From Shewanella saliphila (GTDB lineage: Bacteria; Pseudomonadota; Gammaproteobacteria; Enterobacterales; Shewanellaceae), in assembly GCF_014648295.1 (NCBI RefSeq), contig NZ_BMQV01000013.1, forward strand, positions 1-64,000: a stretch of DNA of 64,000 nt. The letters run 5' to 3'. Below the pieces are notes generated by a model. The model was not told the DNA's origin and did no database searches. It saw only the letters and a program-made list of their open reading frames with translations. Numbering within the stretch: position 1 is the first letter of the stretch; each line of letters starts with the position of its first letter. The position numbers and the translations under genes are program-made. Positions 56,586 through 64,000 of the stretch are shown piece after piece.

Positions 56586-58898
56586 CTATTCAGTGACAAT
56601 ACGAATGCCAGGAATAATTTGCTGTGCTTGTCTGCCTTTTTTACTCAACCACATGTAAAAACCGACCAAGGCTACCGCAAAAAAGCCGATCCAACAGGCC
56701 GATTGTAGCGGGTGCGCTGAGAACGTCGCACCTTGATAAATCACCGTTGCTGAACCGTATGCTAAAGAGAAAGTCCAAACTGCGGCAAATCGCGCCCATT
56801 TAGCACCAAACTCATTCACTAATGCGCCCATAGCAGCCACACAAGGGGTGTACAATAAAATGAACAGTAGATAAGAGAATGCAGCTAACTGACTCTTAAA
56901 GCCTGTCTGTAGAGCACTGAATGTTGATGAGTCAACCGACAACTCAACAGCAGCCTCATCTAAGTCAGTAATACTGGCAATGGCAATCGACAATGGGTCA
57001 TCAGGCTCAATACCTAACAAGTTAGTGGGTATGGTGGCTAAGCCGACTTTCACACTATCCCATATTGATAGCATTTCTTCTTCATCACCTTCGCTGCTGC
57101 TGTACAAACTATTTAATGTACCCACGACGGCTTCTTTCGCGAAAATACCGGTAATAATCCCTACCGTCGCAGCCCAGTTGTCTTGCTCAATACCCATTGG
57201 CGCAAATAACGGTGTAACTTGCTGACTTGCCACACTCAATAGCGATTCTTTACTGTCTTCGTGACCAAAAGAGCCATCGGTACCAATTGCATTAACAAAG
57301 TTAAGCAAGGTAACAACGATAATAATGGTTTTACCGGCACCTTTAATAAAACTTTTGGTACGTTTAGTGGTGCGAGAGAATACCGCTTTAGCTTTAGGCA
57401 TTTCATAACTAGGCAGCTCCATAACGACTGCACTGCTTGTGCCAGGCAATACCGTTTTACGTAATAACAAACCGGTCCCAATCGCCGCAAAAATACCGAT
57501 AATATAAAGTAAAAAGACTAAGTTTTGTCCTGACTGTGGGAAAAACGCTGCAGCGAATAACGCGTATACAGGTAAGCGTGCACTGCATGACATAAAGGGT
57601 GCCATCATGCCAGTCACAATACGCTCACGTTCACTGCCTAGGGTTCTGGTAGCCATAATCGCGGGTACAGAACAGCCAAAACCGACAATCATAGGGACGA
57701 ATGCTTTACCAGGTAGACCAATGCGGCGCATTAAACCATCAACCACAAAGGCTGCACGGGCCATATAACCTGATGCTTCTAACACTGATAATGCTAAAAA
57801 TAGTGCGGCTACAACAGGAATAAACGTCGCAACTGTTTGGATACCTTGCCCTACACCACCAGCTAAAATCGTCACTAGCCAATCGGGTGAGCCCATAGAG
57901 ACCAATAATGCCCCAAAGTGGTCAACAAATATCGCTCCGGCAGTAATATCGAAAAAGTCGATAAACGAATTACCCACGTTGATACTGAATAGAAACATCA
58001 AGTACATAACGAACAGGAATACAGGAATACCCAGAACAGGATGCAGAACCGCATTATCTAATCGGTCTGACACACTGATGTGTTTGCCTTGATTAACTGC
58101 AGCTTCAAATGCTTGTTGTACAAAATCATAACGCGTAGTCGCAATCATAATTTCGATATCATCACCGTTTTGCTCTGCACGTTGAGAGCATTGCTGTACA
58201 GTGTCGTGCAGTTGTACTTCACTTGTACCACATGCATTGCCATGGCAATTGGCTAGAATAGATAATGCTTGGCCGCGACTTAACGCGCCAAGGCCTTGAT
58301 TGCCATTTTGAAGCTGTAACGCTTTGATACTGGCTTCAATGTCAGCAGGGTATTGCAACGCAAGAGGCTCTGTCGCGGTATCGCTTTGCAATAGCGTAAG
58401 AATTTTAGCTTGGACTTGTTCAACATCTGCTTGACGACGAGAGCAAATCGCAATTACAGGGCAACCTAAACGAGCAGACATCTGCTCGACATCGATAGTG
58501 ATCCCAAGCCTTTTAGCCGCATCAATTTTATTAATCACCACAATAACGGGGATGCCTAACTCACGTAGCTGCGTGGTCAGGTAAAGATGACGCTCTACGT
58601 TTGTGGCATCAACTAAGTTAATAATCGCATCGACTTGTTGGTTCGCTAAGTAGTTTTGTGCAATTTGTTCATCTAACGAACAATCACAGCTGTTACCGGC
58701 AGGAAGCAAATCATAAATACCGGGTAAATCGGTTAATAAAATATCGTTGCCTGAATAGCTAAATTGACCGGTTTTTTTCTCAACGGTCACGCCAGACCAA
58801 TTACCCACTTGCTGGCTTGAACCAGTTAATGCATTAAAAAGGGTTGATTTACCGGCATTTGGATTACCGACGGTGACGCAATGGAATTGTTTAGTCAT
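56586..58898 (-). CDS. feoB: ferrous iron transport protein B
   Basis: A 770-residue inner-membrane ferrous-iron transporter. The N-terminal G-protein domain has G1 GNPNAGKST (11-19), G3 DLPG (57-60) and G4 NKID (123-126). The membrane part has two gate motifs, including GFGCSVPAIMATRTL around residue 400. It takes up Fe(II), the form dominant under anoxia, which suits a metal-respiring organism. It overlaps feoA by 8 bp; no feoC follows. Confidence 0.96.
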   Translation of the reverse strand: MTKQFHCVTVGNPNAGKSTLFNALTGSSQQVGNWSGVTVEKKTGQFSYSGNDILLTDLPGIYDLLPAGNSCDCSLDEQIAQNYLANQQVDAIINLVDATNVERHLYLTTQLRELGIPVIVVINKIDAAKRLGITIDVEQMSARLGCPVIAICSRRQADVEQVQAKILTLLQSDTATEPLALQYPADIEASIKALQLQNGNQGLGALSRGQALSILANCHGNACGTSEVQLHDTVQQCSQRAEQNGDDIEIMIATTRYDFVQQAFEAAVNQGKHISVSDRLDNAVLHPVLGIPVFLFVMYLMFLFSINVGNSFIDFFDITAGAIFVDHFGALLVSMGSPDWLVTILAGGVGQGIQTVATFIPVVAALFLALSVLEASGYMARAAFVVDGLMRRIGLPGKAFVPMIVGFGCSVPAIMATRTLGSERERIVTGMMAPFMSCSARLPVYALFAAAFFPQSGQNLVFLLYIIGIFAAIGTGLLLRKTVLPGTSSAVVMELPSYEMPKAKAVFSRTTKRTKSFIKGAGKTIIIVVTLLNFVNAIGTDGSFGHEDSKESLLSVASQQVTPLFAPMGIEQDNWAATVGIITGIFAKEAVVGTLNSLYSSSEGDEEEMLSIWDSVKVGLATIPTNLLGIEPDDPLSIAIASITDLDEAAVELSVDSSTFSALQTGFKSQLAAFSYLLFILLYTPCVAAMGALVNEFGAKWARFAAVWTFSLAYGSATVIYQGATFSAHPLQSACWIGFFAVALVGFYMWLSKKGRQAQQIIPGIRIVTE

Positions 58899-59130
58899 TC
58901 GTTATTACTACCTCAATGATATCGGCTAAATCGCGACGCATGCATAATTTACTGCCACGTAAATTAAGTTCAACACCTGTGCCCATTGGTGCTCGGCGGA
59001 TAAAAGAAAAATGCGTGTTGGGAGTGATGCCCATTGATAACAACTTACGCTTTACGGTTTGAGGTAACGTTAATTGACCTATTTGAGAGATGATTGCGCG
59101 ATCTCCGGGTTTGAGTTCACTCAGTTTCAT
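58891..59130 (-). CDS. feoA: ferrous iron transport protein A
   Basis: A 79-residue cytosolic SH3-like protein with the typical LKPGDRAIISQIG and RAPMGTGVELNLRGSKLCMRR segments. It is needed for FeoB activity. It is the first gene of the feoAB operon; a Fur-box-like site lies 94-108 bp upstream. Confidence 0.94.
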   Translation of the reverse strand: MKLSELKPGDRAIISQIGQLTLPQTVKRKLLSMGITPNTHFSFIRRAPMGTGVELNLRGSKLCMRRDLADIIEVVITND

Positions 59131-59223
59131 ATAGCACTACCTTCAACAACATTAATAACGTCTGAAATTTTATCTGAGCTTTGCATGTTAAACTCGAATC
59201 TAGATCAAAGTTTAAGCTGCTAA

Positions 59224-59238
59224 CGAGAATAGTTTTCA
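59224..59238 (-). promoter_or_regulatory. Fur-box-like site upstream of feoAB
   Basis: CGAGAATAGTTTTCA fits the 7-1-7 Fur consensus (TGATAAT-n-ATTATCA) at 11 of 14 positions. Its place upstream of feoA is as expected for iron repression. Confidence 0.45.
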
Positions 59239-59327
59239 CTTGTATTACGTATTATGTGACAAATGCCCAATAGAAAACAGTCCATAGAGCAAATATTTTT
59301 ATATTCTGAAATGTGTTAACTAAAAAT

Positions 59328-59867
59328 TTACACTCGTTGCGACGTTAATAAACCGAAGTAACAATCGTCAAACCATTGCTTGTTGATACAGGTATTTTGT
59401 CTTAACGTGCCCTCTTGGACAAAGCCAACGTTTTCGAGCACTTTACGAGACGCTTGGTTTTCATGGCAACAAAGAGCAATATATTTATGCATGTCAAATT
59501 GTAACGCCCCCCAGTCAATAACAGCGCGTAAACTCTCAGTTGCATAACCGTTCCCCTGCTGTTCAGGTGCAATAAGGTAACCGACCTCTGCCCGTTTTAA
59601 CGCTAAATCGTCACATCGAAACCCAATCAACCCAACAAATTGCTGATTATCGAGACGCTCAATAACCAATGATAACCATTGACCGCATTCAAACTGATAA
59701 GGTCGATTGCGTTGATCGAAGCTCTTTTTTAGGTTGTCTTCAGTATCGACAGGCCGTATATATTGCTGAACGCTCTCATCTAATTGCAGACGTAAAAAAT
59801 TAGGCCAATCAGCAGACGTTAAGTCCCGTAACTGCAACCTGTCACTATAAAGTATGGTTTTCATCAT
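59328..59867 (-). CDS. GNAT family N-acetyltransferase (RimJ/RimL-like)
   Basis: A 179-residue acetyltransferase with the RimJ/RimL pattern: LQLRDLTSADWPNFLRL at the start, then the acetyl-CoA loop AEVGYLIAPEQQGNGYATESL and SRKVLENVGFVQEGTLR. The substrate cannot be told; members modify ribosomal proteins, amino acids or antibiotics. It is single, 88 bp after ppiC on the same strand but behind a terminator. Confidence 0.88.
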   Translation of the reverse strand: MMKTILYSDRLQLRDLTSADWPNFLRLQLDESVQQYIRPVDTEDNLKKSFDQRNRPYQFECGQWLSLVIERLDNQQFVGLIGFRCDDLALKRAEVGYLIAPEQQGNGYATESLRAVIDWGALQFDMHKYIALCCHENQASRKVLENVGFVQEGTLRQNTCINKQWFDDCYFGLLTSQRV

Positions 59868-59909
59868 CGGATCATTACTTTTTAAATGGAATAAATAAAA
59901 GGATAAAAA

Positions 59910-59933
59910 AAATGGCAGCCTAAGCTGCCATTT
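59910..59933 (-). terminator. terminator of ppiC
   Basis: AAATGGCAGC pairs with GCTGCCATTT around CTAA, and eight T residues follow on the minus strand. Confidence 0.9.
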
Positions 59934-59954
59934 AAACAGTCAATGCTTTACGCA

Positions 59955-60233
59955 TTAACCACGGCTAGTCACTTCAAGTAAGTGATAACCAAATTGAGTT
60001 TTTACCGGGCCTTGTACAACGTTTAACGGCGCACTGAACACAACTTCATCAAACTCTTTAACCATCATACCTGGGCCAAATGAACCTAACTCACCACCTT
60101 GCGCACCAGAAGGACAAGAAGAGTTCGCTTTTGCAACATCAGCAAAATCAGCACCTGCTTCGATTTGTTGTTTTAACGTTTCGCATTGCTCTTGCGTGCT
60201 AACCAGTAAATGTCTTGCTGTTGCTTGTACCAT
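59955..60233 (-). CDS. ppiC: peptidyl-prolyl isomerase C (parvulin)
   Basis: A 92-residue single-domain parvulin: ARHLLVSTQEQCETL at the start, SSCPSGAQGGELGSFGPGMMVKEF in the middle (ends cited only) and QFGYHLLEV at the end. It is cytoplasmic, as no signal peptide is present, and matches E. coli PpiC in length. Confidence 0.94.
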   Translation of the reverse strand: MVQATARHLLVSTQEQCETLKQQIEAGADFADVAKANSSCPSGAQGGELGSFGPGMMVKEFDEVVFSAPLNVVQGPVKTQFGYHLLEVTSRG

Positions 60234-60315
60234 ATGACGGCTCCTAAACGAATATTTACAAATTAAAAAATAACACTAACATAATGACACTAAGATGACA
60301 TACTGCCTACTACAG

Positions 60316-62145
60316 TTATTTAGCCAACTCAGTTTTTATCCAATCTGCAATTTTATCTTCCATCACAGCCATCGGTAATGAACCTGTCGTTAATAGCTGA
60401 TCGTGGAAACCTTTTAAGTCAAACTTATCACCCAAGGCTTTTTCAGCATCTGCGCGTAAGCGTAAAATGGTTAACTGACCCACTTTGTACGACAAAGCTT
60501 GACCCGGTATCGCCATGTAGCGCTCTACTTCGGCAACGATATCAGACTCTGCCATAGGTGAGTTATCTTTCATATATTGAATCGCTTGTTCACGACTCCA
60601 CCCTTTAGCATGCAGACCGGTATCGACAACCAAACGCATGGCACGCAGCATTTCATCAGAAAGCTTACCAAAGTATTGGTACGGGTCATTAAACACGCCC
60701 ATTTCAATACCTAAGTATTCAGCATACAAAGCCCAACCTTCTTCAAAAGCGGTATAGCCTTGAAAACGTTGGAACTCAGGCACATCGGTTAACTCTTGCT
60801 TAATCGCAATTTGGAAGTGATGACCCGGCGCTGCTTCATGTAATGATAGCGTTGTCATGCCCCACTTAGGCTGAGCTTTTAAATTATAGGTGTTGATATA
60901 GAAGATACCAGGACGAGAGCCATCAACTGCAGGGCTTTCATAAGATGCTCCAGCCGCCGATTTTTCTCTAAATGCTTCAACCGGTTTGACGATATAATCA
61001 GCTTTTGGCATAACATCGAAATATTGCGGTAATACGGCGTTAATTTTATCTTTAATGGTCATATAACCATCAATCAAATCTTGTTTATCGGTGAAGAAAT
61101 ATTGCGGTTCAGACGATAACGATGCAAAAAATGCGGTCAAATCACCTTTAAAGCCAACTTGCTCTCTGACTTTATCCATTTCAGATAAAATACGTGCCAC
61201 TTCAGACAAACCTATTTGATGAATTTCATCTACTGGAAGTGTGGTTGTGGTATGGCTATTCGCAAGGTGTTGATACCAATCTTTGCCATTGGGTAATCCC
61301 CACCATCCGTCAGATGCACGTGATTTAGGTAAATACACTTGTTGAATATAATCACGTAGCCCTTTCAAGGCAGGTAATAACTCATCGTCAATAATTGCAG
61401 TGTATTGTTGTGTAAGTTCGGCTTTTTGCTCTGCAGTAAAACTGTCTGGCAATAAATTGATTGGTGAATAAAATAAGCTATTTTGAGCCGAGTCGACTAG
61501 CTGAGCATCTAATTGAGGAATGATCCGCTCAACCAATACTTTAGGCAACACCACTTTACTGGCAATACCTTCATCCATACGCTGTTGAGCTAATTCAGTC
61601 CATTTAATGAAACCACGTAAACGAGATAACCAATGTTGATAATCTTCAACCGTTTTAAAAGGCTGTGCACTTTCACCGGTACCAAGTTGCACCATGGTAA
61701 ATACCGTGCTGTAGAACTGGTTAATCGGTAAAAAATGTTCAGGATAAGATTCGCTAATCAACGCCATGTTGCGATCATAAATAAACATGTCATAGCTTAA
61801 CTTTAGCGACGCTGAGAGCTGATCAACATCAATTGATTTTGCTTGACTGAAGTAGCGACTATTGAGTTCATGGCGTTGCTTTAAATACTCTTCAGTTAAT
61901 GAGCCACCAAATTGGTCATTATATTCATTAACCCCCACAAAAGTGGCGTATATAGGCTCTAGCTTTAATTGGTCATTAAAAAAAGCATCAACCATTGCGA
62001 GATACTTCTCTGAGGCCGTTTGTTCTACAGTTTGTGCTACAGAAGCTGTAGCTGAGTTGACTGGCTCAGATGTTTTAGCACTATCAGAACACCCCTGAGT
62101 CGCTAATAATAGTGACACCGACAGTGCCAAAAAAGTTTTATTCAT
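60316..62145 (-). CDS. DUF885 family lipoprotein, putative metallopeptidase
   Basis: A 609-residue protein with a lipoprotein signal (lipobox ATQGC, Cys19). The DUF885 domain holds the motif HEAAPGHHFQ near residue 437 and EEGWALYAEYLG about 30 residues later, which together look like a zinc site (HExxxxHH plus downstream Glu). Family members are proposed carboxypeptidases or dipeptidases; activity here is inferred. It is monocistronic. Confidence 0.87.
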   Translation of the reverse strand: MNKTFLALSVSLLLATQGCSDSAKTSEPVNSATASVAQTVEQTASEKYLAMVDAFFNDQLKLEPIYATFVGVNEYNDQFGGSLTEEYLKQRHELNSRYFSQAKSIDVDQLSASLKLSYDMFIYDRNMALISESYPEHFLPINQFYSTVFTMVQLGTGESAQPFKTVEDYQHWLSRLRGFIKWTELAQQRMDEGIASKVVLPKVLVERIIPQLDAQLVDSAQNSLFYSPINLLPDSFTAEQKAELTQQYTAIIDDELLPALKGLRDYIQQVYLPKSRASDGWWGLPNGKDWYQHLANSHTTTTLPVDEIHQIGLSEVARILSEMDKVREQVGFKGDLTAFFASLSSEPQYFFTDKQDLIDGYMTIKDKINAVLPQYFDVMPKADYIVKPVEAFREKSAAGASYESPAVDGSRPGIFYINTYNLKAQPKWGMTTLSLHEAAPGHHFQIAIKQELTDVPEFQRFQGYTAFEEGWALYAEYLGIEMGVFNDPYQYFGKLSDEMLRAMRLVVDTGLHAKGWSREQAIQYMKDNSPMAESDIVAEVERYMAIPGQALSYKVGQLTILRLRADAEKALGDKFDLKGFHDQLLTTGSLPMAVMEDKIADWIKTELAK

Positions 62146-62343
62146 TGTTATTATTCCTTAACACAGCACAAACTCATTAACTATGAGTCGTCAGTACACA
62201 TGCCTGACATTAATCATTGGTAACAAACAGAAACCAAAACACGATGCTTATATTGTATCGATGCCAAGCCATACATGAAACTAAACTTATTCAAATACAC
62301 ATAAATTAACAATTTAATACCATTGCGCGTTAGTAAATGATCT
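62146..62343. other. upstream region of the DUF885 gene
   Basis: AT-rich sequence that must contain the DUF885 promoter. Short open frames running through this region and the adjoining palindromes (62214-62604) have no coding support. Confidence 0.4.
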
Positions 62344-62450
62344 CTCAGCGAGAATTTAAAAGGGCTTAAACAAGGCGTATGACTGAATGAATAGTTGTTC
62401 TCTTTCGAAGTCATGCAACGCAGTGTAAGCCCTTTTAAAACTCGCCTGAA
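62344..62450. repeat. long inverted repeat, MITE/REP-like (first of three)
   Basis: TTTAAAAGGGCTTA (62355-62368) and its exact complement (62426-62439) are extended by TCAGCGAG and CTCGCCTGA outside, and by GCGTATGACT with AGTCATGCAACGC inside. The whole 107 bp can fold into one nearly continuous hairpin. Confidence 0.7.
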
Positions 62451-62597
62451 AGGAATGCCCCAGCGGCTTTTTCTTTGCGTTCTCGCTATTTGAAAGGGAG
62501 CAACCATTACTACATAGCGACGCCTTAATCAAAAAACGCTCGACGCATTCTGAGTGGCCACTTATTATACCATTTCCATTAATTATGTGACCAATCA

Positions 62598-62694
62598 GAG
62601 ACACTCAGATTGTTCAGTTTGAGGCGCATTGTTGAAATAATGGTTATTCCCTTCTAAGACAATGCAACAAAGAAATGGACAGTCTGAGTGCCTC
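62598..62694. repeat. inverted repeat, MITE/REP-like (second of three)
   Basis: GAGACACTCAG (62598-62608) pairs with CTGAGTGCCTC (62684-62694), and GCATTGT (62626-62632) with ACAATGC (62659-62665). Part of it (AACCATTA near 62508 and TAATGGTT near 62640) also pairs with the stretch to its left, so the two units may belong to a single larger element. Confidence 0.6.
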
Positions 62695-62846
62695 CTGCAA
62701 GGCGGGTTTCTGTGCCTTCTATGCTGCTTAATAGTATTTTGACGTACGACTGCATGGATGCAGGAGGTAGAGCAACGCAGGAGCAGTTGCCGAGAACAAC
62801 TATGCCTACAATTCTATTACTTGCCTAGAAGACACAGAACTCCCGC
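62691..62846. repeat. long inverted repeat, MITE/REP-like (third of three)
   Basis: The arm at 62702-62721 is complementary to 62826-62846 with only two or three mismatches and one extra base. Within it CCTCCTGCA (62691-62699) is the exact complement of TGCAGGAGG (62759-62767). No reading frame of note is inside. Confidence 0.65.
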
Positions 62847-62931
62847 TGAATGACCAGATAAATAGTGGAATTGGTATTAATGCGGAACGGTAGAACATTT
62901 AACGCTTCAAAATCTATTGATTAAGAGCAAT

Positions 62932-62959
62932 AAAAAAGCCCCTAAAAAGGGGCTTTTTT
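62932..62959 (-). terminator. terminator of the TPR gene
   Basis: AAAAAAGCCCC and GGGGCTTTTTT form an 11-bp stem with a 6-nt loop, 17 bp after the TPR gene stop. Confidence 0.92.
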
Positions 62960-62975
62960 GACATGCTTTGAGCAG

Positions 62976-64000
62976 TTAAAGCGTGACGTTGTGAATACGC
63001 GCTTTTTCTTTAATATAAGAAATATAGCTTCTTGCACTACGTTCAGTCTTCTTATCGTTGGCAGCAAGAACTGCACGGTTATAAGCTGACTTGTACTTTT
63101 TCAAACTTAAGTATGCTAAAGCTAACTCGAATTGAGCTTCACCAGGGTTATCAATTCCTGCATCAAGTGCTTTTTTAAGCACAGGAATAGCATCATTGAA
63201 TTTTTGATCTAAAGCTAAAATACGACCTTGCTTTAAGAACAACTCACCCTTATTGCTAACCGCAGCAGCCTTACCATAGTAAGAGGCAGCTTCTTTTAGC
63301 TCTTTAGCATTATGATAAAAACCAGCAAGAGTACTATAACTCTTCTCGTTTTCAGCAATAAGACCAGACTTCATGTGCTTTTCAAAAATGGTAGCAGCTT
63401 TATAAGGCGAACCTTTTTGCGCTAACAATTGAGCTAAACGAGTAATGTTACCGTCTGTCTCTAAAAAGCCATTTTTATAGGCAAGGTCATAAGTTGCTAA
63501 TGACTTATCATAATCTTCAGTCATTAAGTAAAACTGAGCTAACTGTACCCATAAGCGCTTATCGCTTTGGAACAAAGGCACCATAACTTCTAATACATTT
63601 ACGGCTTCTTTGTACTTTTTCTGGTTAAAGTAAGCGGTCAACTTCATCTGATACAGACCTTTATCAGGTGCTTCAGCTAAAGATAACCCTTTATCAGCTA
63701 CTTCAAGTACTTTATTCCACTCTTTTAATTCAGTGTGGGCAATACCAATACGACGATACATTTGAGCATCAGACTTACAGGTAAACTCCATCCACTGGTA
63801 ATAGTATGGAATCGCTTCTTTGAACTTTTTCTCTTGCAGTAATAAATCGGCATACAAACGCATTGTTGCAGCGTGATCGGTACCACCAAGAATGTCAGCA
63901 TCAACAGCAGTCTTTAAATATTTGATTGCTGTGCCCATTTGACCTTTTTCGGCATAGAAGTTACCTAACATACGATCGACATAAGCTTTGTCGAAATCGT
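62976..64000 (-). CDS. tetratricopeptide repeat protein, partial (5' end outside window)
   Basis: The frame stays open to the window edge (DFDKAYVDRMLGNFYAEKGQ at the start of the visible part), so the gene is cut and the internal ATG at 63971 is not its start. At least eight TPR-like helix pairs are visible over 340 residues, such as AEKGQMGTAIKYLKTAV, QEKKFKEAIPYYYQWM and LVQLAQFYLMTEDYDKSLATYDLAY-type units. It is a protein-interaction scaffold, probably periplasmic. Similar TPR genes close TonB2-ExbBD operons in Vibrio and Shewanella, but that context lies beyond the window. Confidence 0.8.
   Translation of the reverse strand, partial: DFDKAYVDRMLGNFYAEKGQMGTAIKYLKTAVDADILGGTDHAATMRLYADLLLQEKKFKEAIPYYYQWMEFTCKSDAQMYRRIGIAHTELKEWNKVLEVADKGLSLAEAPDKGLYQMKLTAYFNQKKYKEAVNVLEVMVPLFQSDKRLWVQLAQFYLMTEDYDKSLATYDLAYKNGFLETDGNITRLAQLLAQKGSPYKAATIFEKHMKSGLIAENEKSYSTLAGFYHNAKELKEAASYYGKAAAVSNKGELFLKQGRILALDQKFNDAIPVLKKALDAGIDNPGEAQFELALAYLSLKKYKSAYNRAVLAANDKKTERSARSYISYIKEKARIHNVTL

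Noticed and set aside
59185..59212. FNR site upstream of feoA
   Set aside because: Only the right half (ATCAA) is present; the left half at the correct spacing does not fit.
62214..62604. Two overlapping short open frames
   Set aside because: They run through the inverted repeats and have no coding character or ribosome binding site.
1..64000. CRISPR array, prophage or rRNA operon
   Set aside because: No regularly spaced direct repeats, phage structural genes or rRNA sequence were seen.

Overview
The window looks like chromosomal DNA of a marine Shewanella, probably close to S. frigidimarina. The main clues are a tetraheme flavocytochrome c3 fumarate reductase beside a porin, a LysR regulator and a membrane transporter (the ifc locus described in S. 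frigidimarina), a VolA-like lipase, FabV, a DUF3083 protein, and the order ppiD-hupB-lon-clpX-clpP-tig. Species assignment is inference from gene content; no database search was possible.

Layout. 1-1.1 kb: the tail of an IS630-type transposase and a TIGR01777 epimerase. 1.4-5.7 kb: an unrecognised acidic lipoprotein, a NapH/NosR-like iron-sulfur membrane protein and a CooA-like CRP-family regulator. 5.7-8.4 kb: gene-poor DNA holding two integron cassettes (one Imm33-like, one exported protein) with attC sites and no integrase in view. 8.4-10.5 kb: a LysR regulator with a 15-bp repeat array upstream, rsuA and a DUF2805 gene. 10.6-20.9 kb: ybbAP divergent from tesA, then DUF3083, sohB, the VolA-like lipase, yciK and a helix-hairpin-helix protein. 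21-33 kb: the envelope-stress block ycjF-ycjX-pspC-pspB-pspA divergent from pspF, then sapABCDF and fabV.

33-38.5 kb is the ifc locus. The flavocytochrome is intact, but the porin and the LysR regulator both carry frameshifts that could each be explained by loss of single A residues. 38.6-48.2 kb holds an AraC/GyrI-type regulator and the protein-quality-control block (ppiD, hupB, lon, clpX, clpP, tig), with heat-shock-like promoters before lon and clpP. 48.5-48.9 kb: three tRNA genes (Pro, Arg, His). 49-62 kb is housekeeping: folD, cysS, ppiB, lpxH, miaE, a Yip1 protein, glnS, feoAB, a GNAT acetyltransferase, ppiC and a DUF885 lipoprotein. 62.1-62.9 kb has no gene but three stacked long inverted repeats that look like MITE or REP-type repeats. 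The window ends inside a TPR gene.

The parts most worth following up are the integron cassette pair with matching core sites, the decay of the ifc regulator and porin next to an intact reductase, the CooA-like regulator paired with an iron-sulfur membrane protein, and the palindromic repeat cluster near 62.5 kb.
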